From Rhizobium sp. EC-SD404 (GTDB lineage Bacteria > Pseudomonadota > Alphaproteobacteria > Rhizobiales > Rhizobiaceae): DNA of 64,000 bases. The DNA is taken from the NCBI RefSeq assembly GCF_902498825.1, contig NZ_LR701459.1, positions 310,001-374,000 on the forward strand, read 5' to 3'. A program made the position numbers and the translations under genes. The notes below the pieces were generated by a model. The model was not told where the DNA came from and did not search any database. It worked only from the letters and a program-made list of their open reading frames with translations. Each line of letters begins with the position of its first letter. Positions within the stretch are counted from its first letter, which is position 1. Below, in pieces: positions 39,988 to 49,591 of this stretch.

Positions 39988-41067
39988 TCAAGCCTGTCCT
40001 GACGGGACGTCCCACACTTCGCCGGGCCGCATCGGGCGGAACCGCTCGCGCGAGATCGACCGCGCGTCGAGTGCCGCGTGGAGCGCGACCACCGGATCCT
40101 CGATGCCTTCATTGGTGAGCCGGAAGGTGCCCCAATGGTGGCCGGCGACGTGGGCGGAACGGGAGAGCAGCATGCCTTCCACCGCTTCCTCAGGGTTCTG
40201 GTGTTGGCCCTGCATGAACCAGCGCGGCTCATAGGCGCCGAAAGGCAGGATCGCGAGGCGGAAGCCGTCGTATTTTTCCGCTGCCGCGCGGTAGTTGATG
40301 CCCGAATGAAAGCCGGTATCGCCGACATGATAGATGCGGCCGCCCGGCGTTTCCACGACGAAGGCCGCCCAGAGCGCCATGCGCCGGTCGCGCGTGCCCC
40401 GCGCCGACCAGTGATGCGCAGGCTCCAGGCGAACATTGATGCCCGGTGCGACCTCGACGCCTTCTCCCCAGTCGTGAACCGCGATCCATGCATCGGCCAC
40501 GCGTTCGCGCACGATCGCATCATTGCCGAGCGGGGTGACGATCAAGGGCCGATGGACGGCGTGAAGGGCCGCAAGCGTATCGAGATCGAGATGGTCGTAG
40601 TGGTTGTGCGACAGCAGAACGACATCGATCGGCGGAAGGACGTCGAGGGCGATGCCGGGCTGGTTGATGCGGCGGGGGCCGGCGAAGGAAACCGGGCTTG
40701 CGCGTTCCGACCATACGGGATCGGTCAGGATGTTGAGGCCCGCCGTCTGGATCAGCATCGTCGCGTGACCGACCATTGTGACGCGAAGGTCGGAACCGCC
40801 GACGCGCTCATCCGGCCGGGCAGGCGGGAAAGGGCTGTCGAACGTCTCGGGCCAGGGCGTCTTCGTCTCGCCTAACTGCCATTTCAGCAGATCGATGAAG
40901 GAGCCCGGTTCCTGGCCCTCCGGATTGAAGAAGTAGGTTCCGTCGAAATGATCGCTGACGGGGCCATCGTAATAGGGATTGGCCGAGGCGCGGCGCACAC
41001 CGAACAGGCCGAAGGCAGCTGCCATGGCGGTTAATCCTGCTGCGGAGAGAAAATGTCGACGTTTCAT
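39988..41067 (-). CDS. Exported metallo-beta-lactamase-fold hydrolase (NAPE-PLD-like)
   Basis: From the ATG at 41067 the N-terminus [20 protein letters not shown] is a twin-arginine-type signal. The 359-residue protein has [15 protein letters not shown] (HxHxDH metal site), [10 protein letters not shown] and [11 protein letters not shown], as in NAPE-PLD/UlaG-like hydrolases. The substrate may be a phosphodiester lipid, but this is only family inference. It is divergent from a MarR regulator. Confidence 0.9.
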   Translation of the reverse strand: MKRRHFLSAAGLTAMAAAFGLFGVRRASANPYYDGPVSDHFDGTYFFNPEGQEPGSFIDLLKWQLGETKTPWPETFDSPFPPARPDERVGGSDLRVTMVGHATMLIQTAGLNILTDPVWSERASPVSFAGPRRINQPGIALDVLPPIDVVLLSHNHYDHLDLDTLAALHAVHRPLIVTPLGNDAIVRERVADAWIAVHDWGEGVEVAPGINVRLEPAHHWSARGTRDRRMALWAAFVVETPGGRIYHVGDTGFHSGINYRAAAEKYDGFRLAILPFGAYEPRWFMQGQHQNPEEAVEGMLLSRSAHVAGHHWGTFRLTNEGIEDPVVALHAALDARSISRERFRPMRPGEVWDVPSGQA

Positions 41068-41200
41068 GCGACGGATATAGGGGCTCGCATGGGAAGCGTC
41101 GACCACACGGCCTAGGCCATTGTTCCGATCACAGGAAGTTTATGAGCACATCCTAAGGTGCAGTTGTCCCAGTGCAACGCCGTTGCTAGTTTGATTTGCC

Positions 41201-41731
41201 ATGCAGACACGCTTCGATAAGCAAGACCGGCTTTACCAGGTCATACGCCTCATCCGGCCGGTTCATCTCAACATCCAGCGCACACTCGAAGCGCAACTGG
41301 ACGGCACCGGCATTTCGGTGGCGCAGCGCGACGTGATGGAAGTGCTGCATGGCTGCGGGCCGATCACCGTGCCCACCGCGACGCGCATGCTCGGCATGAA
41401 ACGGCAATTCGTGCAGCGCACGATGACCGACCTGATCGAGCTCGGCATGGTCGAGCGGAGACGTTCCAGCCGGCAGAGCCGAGCCTATCTCTGCAAGCTG
41501 ACGGAGCAAGGCGAGCGCCTGTTCGAGACGGTGCACCAGCGCGAGATGGCATTGCTGCGCCAGCGCCTCGGCGACATCAACATCACCGAGGTCATCGTCG
41601 CATTGCGCGTCATGGCCCGTGTCGCCGCCGCCTATGAGGCTGCCGCGGCCGACACGCTGACCATGAGCACCATTGCCAAGCTGCCGGACCATAAGGCGGC
41701 GCTGGACGCTGCCGACAGCTCCGCTGTCTGA
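41201..41731 (+). CDS. MarR-like winged-helix regulator
   Basis: The 176-residue protein has VPTATRMLGMKRQFVQRTMTDLIELGMVERR as its helix-turn-helix and wing entry, and RLTEQG-like KLTEQGERLFE. It differs from the 13 kb MarR and lacks the DxxDRR wing. A likely target is the divergent hydrolase: a GTTG/CAAC inverted repeat lies at 41164-41179 in the shared 133-base promoter region. Confidence 0.82.
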   Translation: MQTRFDKQDRLYQVIRLIRPVHLNIQRTLEAQLDGTGISVAQRDVMEVLHGCGPITVPTATRMLGMKRQFVQRTMTDLIELGMVERRRSSRQSRAYLCKLTEQGERLFETVHQREMALLRQRLGDINITEVIVALRVMARVAAAYEAAAADTLTMSTIAKLPDHKAALDAADSSAV

Positions 41732-41817
41732 CACGGCGCGAGAGGCTTGCCGCGACAGCGGCTCGGAAAATGTGTTCTTCCGGTTTTGCTTGAATTTCTG
41801 ATTGAAATCGTCGCACG

Positions 41818-41991
41818 ATGAGGACGATGAGATCGCTTAGGGGTCGTCTAATCGCCGTCTGGCTGCTTCTGCTCGCTGCGGCGGTGGCGATAGCAGTGGT
41901 TTTCGTCGCCTTTTATCGTCAGACGATCGAAGTGCAGTTGGCCCGCGCGGAAGATGCAATGTTCGTGGCGTGCGCCGAGATGGGCGAATAA
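41818..41991 (+). pseudogene. N-terminal fragment of the sensor kinase, cut by an in-frame TAA
   Basis: From the ATG at 41818 the frame encodes 57 residues with one membrane span (about 11-32, ending FYRQTIEVQLARAEDA), then TAA at 41989-41991. The same frame continues without shift as YSS into the kinase ORF at 42001. The fragment looks like the first span and start of the periplasmic sensor region of that kinase. A sequencing error, nonsense mutation or natural split are all possible. Confidence 0.75.
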
Positions 41992-42000
41992 TATTCCAGC

Positions 42001-43293
42001 ATGTTGGCTTCTCGACCCGAGATCGAGGTCGTCACGCCCGCCTTGCGGTCGGACCTGACATCGATCGTGGTGGCCGAGCTTGCACGCGTCCAGGGAATGG
42101 AAGGCGGCTTCTGGAGCGCTGCCGAGGGCTCGCTCGCCTACGCATACCCGACCTATGCGGGAACTGGCCCGAAAACGGACGTGCCGGCCGCGGAGTTGTC
42201 GACGATCGCCGAAACCAACCGCCAAGCGCGCGTCGATGCAGAACCGGTCGTGGTCAGCTTGCCGAACCCGTCACAGATTCTTCTGCTTGCCGCCTGCCCG
42301 ATGGCTGGACCGTTGCCGGCGATAACCGCATGGACGATGACGCGTGTTCATTCGGCGGGCAGCGCCGCTTACCAAACCTTGCTGGTCGGGCTTGGATTGC
42401 TTGCCGGCGTAATGATTTTGTCCGCCATTCTACTGGGTCGTGTCATTTGGACATGGTCGAGGCGGATTGCCTCACTTGAGAAGGCGCTGGCGGAGGAACG
42501 CGATACGGGTGATCTGCCGGTACTGCCGGAAACAGGCGAATACGAGCTTGACCGCTTGGTCGGCACGCTCAACCGAGCCCGCAACAGATTGGCCGATGCC
42601 CGCGACCGAGCCGCCACGGCCGAGCGTTATGCGGTCGCTGGGCGGCTCGCCGCCGGCATGGCCCACGAAATACGCAATCCGATCGCGGCGATGCGGCTGA
42701 AAGCTGAAAATGGCCTCGCAGCCGCCGACGTCTCGCGAAAAGATGTCGCGTTCGACGCCATCGTGCAGCAGATCGCAAGGCTCGACGCGCTCTTGCGCGA
42801 CCTCCTGTCGATGACTCAGCGCGGAGAACCGCGCCGCGCTTCCGTCGAGATCACGGCCATCATCCAGCGTTGCATCGAGGCAGTCGGCGTCCGAGCGGAA
42901 GCTCAGGGCATTCGGCTGACGACCCGCGTTTCGCCTTCTCTATCAAACGGGGCGGTCGCCCAGCTGGATGCCGACCAGATCGTGAGCGGACTGGAGAACC
43001 TTTTGGTCAATGCCATCCAGCATACGCCTGCCGGTCGCGCGATCTGGATCGAAGCGCTCGATCGCGGCGGCAAACTGCTTTTCGTCGTCGGCAACGACGG
43101 CGCGCGCGTCGATCCCGCCTTGCGGGAAAAGCTGTTCGAGCCATTCGTCACCGGCCGGCTTGACGGCACGGGTCTCGGGCTCGCCATCGTGCGTGAAATT
43201 GCGTTGGCACATGGGGGCACCGTGGTTCTGGCGGCGGTGGAAGACCCTGTGCTCTTTGAACTGGAGCTGCCATGGATCGGGCGACAATACTGA
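42001..43293 (+). CDS. Two-component sensor histidine kinase (body of interrupted gene)
   Basis: The 430-residue frame begins right after an in-frame stop at 41989. It contains a putative periplasmic region (1-120), a span at about 125-150, HisKA with MAHEIRNPIAAMR (His222), and HATPase_c with ENLLVNAIQHTP (N box), VGNDGARVDP (G1) and LDGTGLGLAIVRE (G2). The catalytic core is intact. Without the 41818 fragment the protein lacks its first span, so topology and sensing would be altered. It overlaps the response regulator gene by 22 bases. Confidence 0.85.
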   Translation: MLASRPEIEVVTPALRSDLTSIVVAELARVQGMEGGFWSAAEGSLAYAYPTYAGTGPKTDVPAAELSTIAETNRQARVDAEPVVVSLPNPSQILLLAACPMAGPLPAITAWTMTRVHSAGSAAYQTLLVGLGLLAGVMILSAILLGRVIWTWSRRIASLEKALAEERDTGDLPVLPETGEYELDRLVGTLNRARNRLADARDRAATAERYAVAGRLAAGMAHEIRNPIAAMRLKAENGLAAADVSRKDVAFDAIVQQIARLDALLRDLLSMTQRGEPRRASVEITAIIQRCIEAVGVRAEAQGIRLTTRVSPSLSNGAVAQLDADQIVSGLENLLVNAIQHTPAGRAIWIEALDRGGKLLFVVGNDGARVDPALREKLFEPFVTGRLDGTGLGLAIVREIALAHGGTVVLAAVEDPVLFELELPWIGRQY

Positions 43294-44633
43294 TCGTCGA
43301 TGACGACGCGGCCCTGCGCGAAGGGCTCGTGGAAACGGTCGTCGGTCTCGGTCATGCAGCGATCGGCGTCGACAACGGAGAAGCGGCATTGGCAGCGCTT
43401 GCGGTTTCGGCAACCGTTGTCCGGGCAGTGCTTCTGGATATGCGCATGCCCGGTCAACTGGACGGGATTGAGACACTGCGAAGGATCCAAGCCTTGGCCT
43501 CGCCCCCGCCGGTGACGGTGCTGACAGCTTTCGCAAGCGCTGAAAACACGATCGAGGCCATGCGCCTTGGCGCGTTCGACCATCTGACCAAGCCGATCGG
43601 CCGGGCCGATCTCGCCCATCTCCTCACGCGCATGATCTCGCAACCGGCATCGATGCCACGTCCGACGGTCGAAGATGCGGAGGAGGAAAGCTTCATCAGC
43701 GTCAGCGACGCCATGCATCGGGTGCAAAAGCTCATCGGGTTGTCCGCCGCGAGTGACGCGACGGTTCTTGTGCTGGGCGAGACGGGGACGGGCAAGGAGA
43801 TGATCGCCCGCGCTTTGCATCGCCATGCGCCTGCTCGGCGCGAGCGGCCCTTCGTGGCGATCAATGCAGCGGCAATTCCAGTCGACCTGCTGGAGAGTGA
43901 ACTTTTCGGCCACGTTAAAGGCGCCTTTACCGGTGCGGTCGCCGACCGCCCGGGTGCCTTTCGCGATGCCGATGGCGGTACGCTTCTACTCGACGAAATC
44001 GGCGACATGCCACTTTCAACCCAGGCCAAGTTGTTGCGGGTTCTGCAAGATGGCATCGTCACCCCAGTAGGTGGGCGGCCGCAACGGGTCGATGTCCGTC
44101 TGGTCGCCGCCACCCACCGCGACTTGCCTCAGTTGGTCGATTCAGGCGCGTTTCGTGCCGATCTCTATTACCGCCTGAACGTGGTGCCGATCGTCCTGCC
44201 GCCGCTCAGGGAGCGGCTGGCCGATATCGTGCCGCTTGCCGAGTATTTTCTTGCACGGGCCGCCCGCGGCGGCATGCGCAAGCACCTGACTCCAGCGGCT
44301 GCCGCGCGGCTCCTTGCGCATCCGTTTCCAGGCAATGTGCGCGAACTGCGCAACGTTCTGGAGCGCGCGATGGTTCTGGGGCAGGGCACCACGATCGACG
44401 CGACGGAACTCGTACTGGATGCGCCGGGAACAAAGTCCGTCGTAGGGCCGGAATGGCTGAGCGGCGATCTCGCCGGGGCGATCGAACGGCTTGAGATCGC
44501 GATGATCCGCAAGGCTTTAAGTGAAGCCCAGGGCAATCGCTCTGCTGCGGCGCGCACTCTTGGGATCCACCGCCAGCAGCTCTACGCCAAGATGGCGCGC
44601 TATGGCATCGAACAGAGCGAACCGTCCGGTTGA
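43272..44633 (+). CDS. NtrC-family sigma54-dependent response regulator
   Basis: The 453-residue protein has a receiver domain with Asp56 (LLDMRMPG). It also has an AAA+ domain with GETGTGKE (169-176), GAFTGA (217-222, sigma54 contact) and GGTLLLDEIGD (235-245), and a Fis-type helix-turn-helix near the end (NRSAAARTLGIHRQQLYAKM). All key residues are present. It should activate RpoN promoters when phosphorylated by the overlapping kinase. The targets are not evident; no -24/-12 element was identified nearby. Confidence 0.95.
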   Translation: MDRATILIVDDDAALREGLVETVVGLGHAAIGVDNGEAALAALAVSATVVRAVLLDMRMPGQLDGIETLRRIQALASPPPVTVLTAFASAENTIEAMRLGAFDHLTKPIGRADLAHLLTRMISQPASMPRPTVEDAEEESFISVSDAMHRVQKLIGLSAASDATVLVLGETGTGKEMIARALHRHAPARRERPFVAINAAAIPVDLLESELFGHVKGAFTGAVADRPGAFRDADGGTLLLDEIGDMPLSTQAKLLRVLQDGIVTPVGGRPQRVDVRLVAATHRDLPQLVDSGAFRADLYYRLNVVPIVLPPLRERLADIVPLAEYFLARAARGGMRKHLTPAAAARLLAHPFPGNVRELRNVLERAMVLGQGTTIDATELVLDAPGTKSVVGPEWLSGDLAGAIERLEIAMIRKALSEAQGNRSAAARTLGIHRQQLYAKMARYGIEQSEPSG

Positions 44634-44884
44634 AGGACAGGCGCTGTCATCATGCTTGACAGTTCTTCCAGTCGCCAGGCGATTTACCGTTGCTGCATCG
44701 GCGATGCCGCTCTGGCACGGACTTTGCTCATTCAAATCTGGGTGATTGGATGATTGACGGCCCGCGGAAGCCTTCGATCGGCGGTCCAAACTTCCTATCG
44801 GCCCGCATCTCGTCGTTGGGCGCTGGTCCGACGGCAAATGTCACCACGTGCGCAGCTCGCACGCAACCGGAAGGATCGACGGCA

Positions 44885-45367
44885 ATGCGGATGCAGATTC
44901 GGGACGCAGCGTTGATGAGCGAAAACACCGGCACCGCCATGTCAGCATTCCTCCGGGTCGACCCGCATCCCGATGGCTCATGCCGCTACCAGGCGGGTTT
45001 CATTGACGCGGATGGCAATATTTGCGGTGAGGTCGTTCCGTTGTCGCAGGAATGCGTCGAAAGCGCCGTTTTCGCTCACCAGGAATTCACGGTCATGACC
45101 GATACGCGTGGAGATGTCTCGCCATGTCCGATGAAAGCCTCCGAGGGCGTGCTGGAGCTGATGTTCGCCGAAGGCCGGCTGGCGATGAGGCCGGTTGACG
45201 AAATGATCCGGGAGGCACTGGAACTTGCCTTCAACGAGCCGCCGGAAGAATTGCTGCAGGATCTGGCCCTGTTGCGGCGACGTCTGCAGGACAGCCTCGC
45301 CCATGTGGATGATGCGATCACCGACTGTCTGTCGCGCTCGGGCACGGAGCAGTCGGGGCGGCACTGA
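44885..45367 (+). CDS. Unrecognised soluble protein
   Basis: The likely start at 44885 (GGAAGG upstream) gives 160 residues; ATGs at 44915 and 44939 are alternatives. The sequence has an N-terminal half with RVDPHPDGSCRYQAGFIDADG and SQECVESAVFAHQEF, and a C-terminal helical half (EMIREALELAF, LLQDLALLRRRLQDSLAHVDDAI). I do not recognise a family. It has no signal peptide or span. The upstream part of the open frame (44690-44884) reads like non-coding sequence. Confidence 0.6.
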   Translation: MRMQIRDAALMSENTGTAMSAFLRVDPHPDGSCRYQAGFIDADGNICGEVVPLSQECVESAVFAHQEFTVMTDTRGDVSPCPMKASEGVLELMFAEGRLAMRPVDEMIREALELAFNEPPEELLQDLALLRRRLQDSLAHVDDAITDCLSRSGTEQSGRH

Positions 45368-45611
45368 CAGGGGCAGTGCAGGGCAAGACTTGACTTTCGC
45401 AGCCATATCCTGTTGAAGCGGCGCAATTCCATGCGACGAGCGTAAGCTTCGAAGCCGCCGACCGGGACCCGTCAAGGTATAAAGAGAGCCCGGAGGTCAA
45501 CACCCGACAGCGCGATGCGCCCTCGGGTGCTTTCGTGCTTTGGCTTGCATTCGGGTGCGGACATAACGACCTTCGAGGCTTCCCTGTTTCGATGGTTCCG
45601 AGGACTGAGCA

Positions 45612-47192
45612 ATGTTCGATAATCTCCAGGATCGCCTGGGCTTCATTCTGAACGGCCTGACAGGCCGTGGCGCGCTGTCCGACAAGGATGTCCAGGCAGC
45701 GTTGCGCGAGGTGCGCCGTGCGCTTCTGGAAGCCGACGTAGCGCTGGAAGTGGCGCGCGATTTTATCGATCGTGTCCGCGAGAAGGCCGTCGGCGCCGAG
45801 ATCGTCAAGTCGATCAAGCCTGGCCAGATGGTCGTCAAGATCGTGCATGACGAGCTGGTCGCCATGCTCGGCTCCGAAGGCGTCACGCTCGATCTCAATG
45901 CGCCCGCACCCGTCGTCATCATGATGGTCGGCCTTCAGGGTTCGGGCAAGACGACCACATCGGGCAAGATCGCCAGCCGGTTGACGAAGCGGGACAAGAA
46001 GAAGGTCCTGATGGCGTCGCTCGACACGCGTCGCCCGGCCGCCCAGGAGCAGCTGAAGCAGCTCGGCGAGCAGACCGGCGTCGACACGTTGCCGATCATT
46101 CCGGGCCAGTCGCCGACCGATATCGCATCGCGTGCAGTCCAGGCGGCCCGTCTCGGCGGCCATGACGTCGTCATCCTCGATACCGCCGGCCGCACGCATA
46201 TCGACGAGCCGCTGATGGTCGAGATGGCGACCATCAAGACCAAGGCCAACCCGCATGAAATCCTGCTGGTCGCCGATGCGCTGACCGGTCAGGACGCCGT
46301 CAATCTGGCACGCAACTTCGACGAGCGCGTCGGCATCACCGGCCTCGTGCTGACCCGCATGGACGGCGATGGCCGCGGCGGTGCTGCACTTTCCATGCGT
46401 GCCGTCACCGGCAAGCCGATCAAGCTGATCGGTGTCGGCGAAAAGATGGACGCGCTGGAGGAATTCCACCCCCGCCGTGTCGCCGACCGCATTCTCGGCA
46501 TGGGCGACATCGTCTCGCTGGTCGAGCGCGCTGCCGAAACCATCGACCAGGAAAAAGCCCAGGCGATGGCCGACCGGATGAAGGCCGGCAAATTCGACCT
46601 GAACGACCTTTCCGATCAGCTCAAGCAGATGTCCAAGATGGGCGGCATGGGCGGCATCATGGGCATGATGCCAGGCATGGGGAAGATGAAAGACCAGATG
46701 GCTGCCGCCGGGTTTGACGACAAGATCTTCGGTCGCCAGCAGGCGATCATCTCGTCGATGACCCCGACTGAGCGCGCCAATCCCGATATTTTGAAGCACA
46801 GCCGCAAGAAGCGCATCGCGGCCGGCTCCGGCACCAACGCCGCCGACATCAACAAGCTTCTCAAAATGCATCGCCAGATGGCGGACATGATGAAAGCCAT
46901 GGGCGGCAAGGGCAAGAAGGCCGGCATCTTCGGCAAGATGATGGGCGGCCTCGGTGGCGGCATGGGCGGTGGTCTCGGCGGTCCAGGCGGCATGATGGGC
47001 GGCGGAATGCCCGACCTTTCCAAGATGGACCCGAAGCAGCTCGAAGCCCTGCAGAAGCAGGCCGAAGCCGCCGGTCTCGGCAAGGGCATGGGCGGCATGG
47101 GTGGAATGGGCGGTGGCGGACTGCCCGGGCTTGGCGGCCCGCGTCTGCCCGGCCTCGGCGGGCTCCCGGGCCTGCCCGGACGGAAGAAGTGA
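45612..47192 (+). CDS. ffh: Signal recognition particle protein Ffh (SRP54)
   Basis: The 526-residue protein has an N domain, a G domain with GLQGSGKTT, DTAGRTHIDE and TRMDGDGRGG, and an M domain with Met-rich helices (GKMKDQM, RQQAIISSMTPTER, SGTNAADINKLLKMHRQM). A Gly/Met/Leu-rich tail of about 90 residues follows. With SRP RNA and FtsY it targets membrane proteins. It heads a long plus-strand cluster. Confidence 0.97.
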   Translation: MFDNLQDRLGFILNGLTGRGALSDKDVQAALREVRRALLEADVALEVARDFIDRVREKAVGAEIVKSIKPGQMVVKIVHDELVAMLGSEGVTLDLNAPAPVVIMMVGLQGSGKTTTSGKIASRLTKRDKKKVLMASLDTRRPAAQEQLKQLGEQTGVDTLPIIPGQSPTDIASRAVQAARLGGHDVVILDTAGRTHIDEPLMVEMATIKTKANPHEILLVADALTGQDAVNLARNFDERVGITGLVLTRMDGDGRGGAALSMRAVTGKPIKLIGVGEKMDALEEFHPRRVADRILGMGDIVSLVERAAETIDQEKAQAMADRMKAGKFDLNDLSDQLKQMSKMGGMGGIMGMMPGMGKMKDQMAAAGFDDKIFGRQQAIISSMTPTERANPDILKHSRKKRIAAGSGTNAADINKLLKMHRQMADMMKAMGGKGKKAGIFGKMMGGLGGGMGGGLGGPGGMMGGGMPDLSKMDPKQLEALQKQAEAAGLGKGMGGMGGMGGGGLPGLGGPRLPGLGGLPGLPGRKK

Positions 47193-47202
47193 GGGGAGCG
47201 GC

Positions 47203-47541
47203 ATGAGCGAGCCAAGCGCGATCGAACAGCTGAAGGGACTGCGCAAGTCCATCGACAACATCGATGCGGCGTTGATCCACGTGCTTGCCGAGCGCTTTCG
47301 CTGCACGCAGGCGGTCGGTGTGTTGAAGGCAACGCACGGCCTTCCGGCCTCTGATCCGAACCGCGAGAGCCAGCAGATCGAACGCTTGCGCAGCCTGGCG
47401 CGCGATGCCGAGCTCGATCCGGATTTCGCAGAGAAATTCCTGAATTTCATCATTCAGGAGGTCATCCGCCACCACGAGGCAATCGCTGCTTCGGCCAATG
47501 GCGCGGTGACGGAGAATTCCGCTCCCTCCGGAGCGGCCTGA
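47203..47541 (+). CDS. Chorismate mutase (AroQ class, monofunctional)
   Basis: The ATG at 47203 follows GAGGGGAGCGGC and gives 112 residues. [20 protein letters not shown] and the basic residues in [15 protein letters not shown] and [13 protein letters not shown] are the AroQ helix-bundle active-site segments. It converts chorismate to prephenate for Phe/Tyr. It lies ten bases after ffh. Confidence 0.93.
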   Translation: MSEPSAIEQLKGLRKSIDNIDAALIHVLAERFRCTQAVGVLKATHGLPASDPNRESQQIERLRSLARDAELDPDFAEKFLNFIIQEVIRHHEAIAASANGAVTENSAPSGAA

Positions 47542-47609
47542 AACCTAAGACTTTTAACCAAACCTCTTCGCCGCAGACGCGGCAGCCACGATCGCAAGGA
47601 GTATTTGAC

Positions 47610-48017
47610 ATGGCACTGAAGATTCGTCTCGCCCGCGGCGGCGCAAAGAAGCGCCCCTATTACCACATCGTCATTGCCGACGTGCGCTCACCGCGCGACG
47701 GCCGCTTCATCGAGAAGGTCGGCCGCTGGGATCCGATGCTGTCGAAGGAAGAAGGCGCCCGCGTTCAGCTGAACGAAGACCGCATCAAGCATTGGCTCGA
47801 TCACGGTGCGCTGCCGACCGACCGCGTGCTGCGCTTCCTGGACGAGGCCGGCGTTTCCAAGCGTGAGGCCCGCAACAACCCGGACAAGGCGAAGCCCGGC
47901 AAGAAGGCCCAGGAGCGTCTGGCCGAGAAGAAGCAGAAGGAAGACGAAGCAGCCGCCAAGGCAGCCGAGGCTGAAGCTGCAAAGAACGCTCCGGCTGAAG
48001 AAGCCGCTGCGGAATAA
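47610..48017 (+). CDS. rpsP: 30S ribosomal protein S16 with charged C-terminal extension
   Basis: [23 protein letters not shown] is the S16 N-terminus. The core ends near residue 85, while the protein runs to 135 with a Lys/Ala/Glu-rich tail ([20 protein letters not shown]). Such tails are common in rhizobial S16. GGAG lies before the ATG. It is followed by a perfect hairpin and then rimM. Confidence 0.96.
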   Translation: MALKIRLARGGAKKRPYYHIVIADVRSPRDGRFIEKVGRWDPMLSKEEGARVQLNEDRIKHWLDHGALPTDRVLRFLDEAGVSKREARNNPDKAKPGKKAQERLAEKKQKEDEAAAKAAEAEAAKNAPAEEAAAE

Positions 48018-48042
48018 GGCTTTCGCCGATCTTCGAGACTTT

Positions 48043-48070
48043 GAACGGGCGGCCAATCGGCCGCCCGTTC
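48043..48070. terminator. Perfect 12-bp hairpin between rpsP and rimM
   Basis: GAACGGGCGGCC (48043-48054) and GGCCGCCCGTTC (48059-48070) pair exactly around AATC. No U-tract follows on either strand. It may be a stabilising, processing or attenuating element within the operon rather than a full terminator. Confidence 0.6.
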
Positions 48071-48109
48071 GTGTATGATGAGGCAATGCTTATGAGGGAC
48101 GGCGGCGAC

Positions 48110-48718
48110 ATGAAATCCAAGCAGATGCTGCTGATGGCACGGATCGGCGGGGCGCACGGCATCAAGGGCGAAGTGCGGGCGCAGGCCTTCACCGGGGACC
48201 CGTCCGCAGTCGGAGATTACGGGCCGCTGACTGCCGCCGACGGCCGGACATTCGAAATCCTCAAGGCAAAGCCCTCCAAGAACATCGTGCTGTTGACGAT
48301 CAAAGGGGTTTCGGACCGCAATGCCGCCGAGGCGCTAAACGGGCTGGAGCTCTTCATCGACCGCGACACGCTGCCGGATGATGCGCTCGACGATGGCGAG
48401 GTCTATCAGGACGATCTAATCGGTCTTGCGGTGAAAGACGCTGAAGGCACGGCCCATGGCTCCATCATCGCCGTGCATGATTTCGGCGCCGGCATCGTGC
48501 TGGAGATCAAGCCGGATCGTGGTCCGAGCGTCATGATCCCGTTTTCGGAGGCTGCCGTCCCCGAACTTGACGTCGATGCCGGCTGGCTGCTGGTCGATCC
48601 GATCGCCGCAGGCCTCGTCGACGATGGCGAGGGCGAGCGCAGTGAGGAGGAAGCCGCCTCACGCGCAAATCCAGGCAGCCGCAGACGGCGTCCGCCGAAG
48701 GACACGGGAGCGGACTGA
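48110..48718 (+). CDS. rimM: Ribosome maturation factor RimM
   Basis: From the ATG at 48110 (48092 is an alternative) the 202-residue protein contains [21 protein letters not shown] and the PRC-barrel region [26 protein letters not shown]. It assists 30S head assembly by binding S19. A charged C-terminus ([10 protein letters not shown]) extends it. Its stop overlaps the trmD start at 48718. Confidence 0.95.
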   Translation: MKSKQMLLMARIGGAHGIKGEVRAQAFTGDPSAVGDYGPLTAADGRTFEILKAKPSKNIVLLTIKGVSDRNAAEALNGLELFIDRDTLPDDALDDGEVYQDDLIGLAVKDAEGTAHGSIIAVHDFGAGIVLEIKPDRGPSVMIPFSEAAVPELDVDAGWLLVDPIAAGLVDDGEGERSEEEAASRANPGSRRRRPPKDTGAD

Positions 48719-49419
48719 TGGCGTTTCGCGCCAGCATCCTCACGCTGTACCCCGACATGTTTCCCGGCCATCTCGGCACGTCTCTCGCGGGCCGGGCGCT
48801 CGAGCGCGGCGACTGGAGCCTCGACACGGTCCAGATCCGCGATTTTGCCGAGGATCGGCACCGGACCGTCGATGACACACCGGCCGGTGGTGGCGCCGGC
48901 ATGGTGCTGAGGGCCGACATTTTGGCGCGCGCCATCGACCATGCGTCTCCCGCGAGCGACCCGCGACCGCGCCTGCTCATGAGCCCGCGCGGCGAGGTGT
49001 TGCGACAACCGATGGTGCGGGAATTGGCCGAGGGCCCCGGTGTCGTCATCGTCTGCGGTCGGTTCGAGGGCGTGGACCAGCGGGTGATCGAGGCGCGCGG
49101 CTTACGCGAAGTCTCGATCGGCGACTATATTCTTTCGGGCGGAGAGCCTGCGGCGCTCGTTCTTCTCGATGCGATCGTCCGGCTGCTGCCGGGGGTGATG
49201 GGCAATGCCCTTTCCGGCCAATCCGAAAGCTTCGAAGACGGACTTCTCGAGTATCCGCATTATACGCGCCCGCAGCTCTTCGAAGACCGTTCGATCCCCG
49301 AGGTGCTGACATCAGGCGACCATGGCGCAGTCGCGCGGTGGCGCAGGGCGGAGGCTCAGAAACTGACCGAGACCCGTCGGCCGGACCTCCTCGCGGAGAA
49401 AAAATTCCACGGCGAATGA
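48718..49419 (+). CDS. trmD: tRNA (guanine-N1)-methyltransferase TrmD
   Basis: The 233-residue SPOUT enzyme methylates G37 of tRNAs. [20 protein letters not shown] opens the protein, and [19 protein letters not shown] forms the trefoil-knot SAM site. It is translationally coupled to rimM. Confidence 0.97.
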   Translation: MAFRASILTLYPDMFPGHLGTSLAGRALERGDWSLDTVQIRDFAEDRHRTVDDTPAGGGAGMVLRADILARAIDHASPASDPRPRLLMSPRGEVLRQPMVRELAEGPGVVIVCGRFEGVDQRVIEARGLREVSIGDYILSGGEPAALVLLDAIVRLLPGVMGNALSGQSESFEDGLLEYPHYTRPQLFEDRSIPEVLTSGDHGAVARWRRAEAQKLTETRRPDLLAEKKFHGE

Positions 49420-49591
49420 TGACATCTGCCGCCGCTTGGTGTAACGACCCGGCGCGAAGGGTAATATCTCTTCGCGACAATCAAGCAAAGAACCGTGCAT
49501 CGCTTCCGCCGCAAGGCACACGACCCGGCGTCCTGTCACAAAGGGTCAAACAAGCGCTCTGGCTGTTTCAGAAGAACGAAAGGTCATCATC

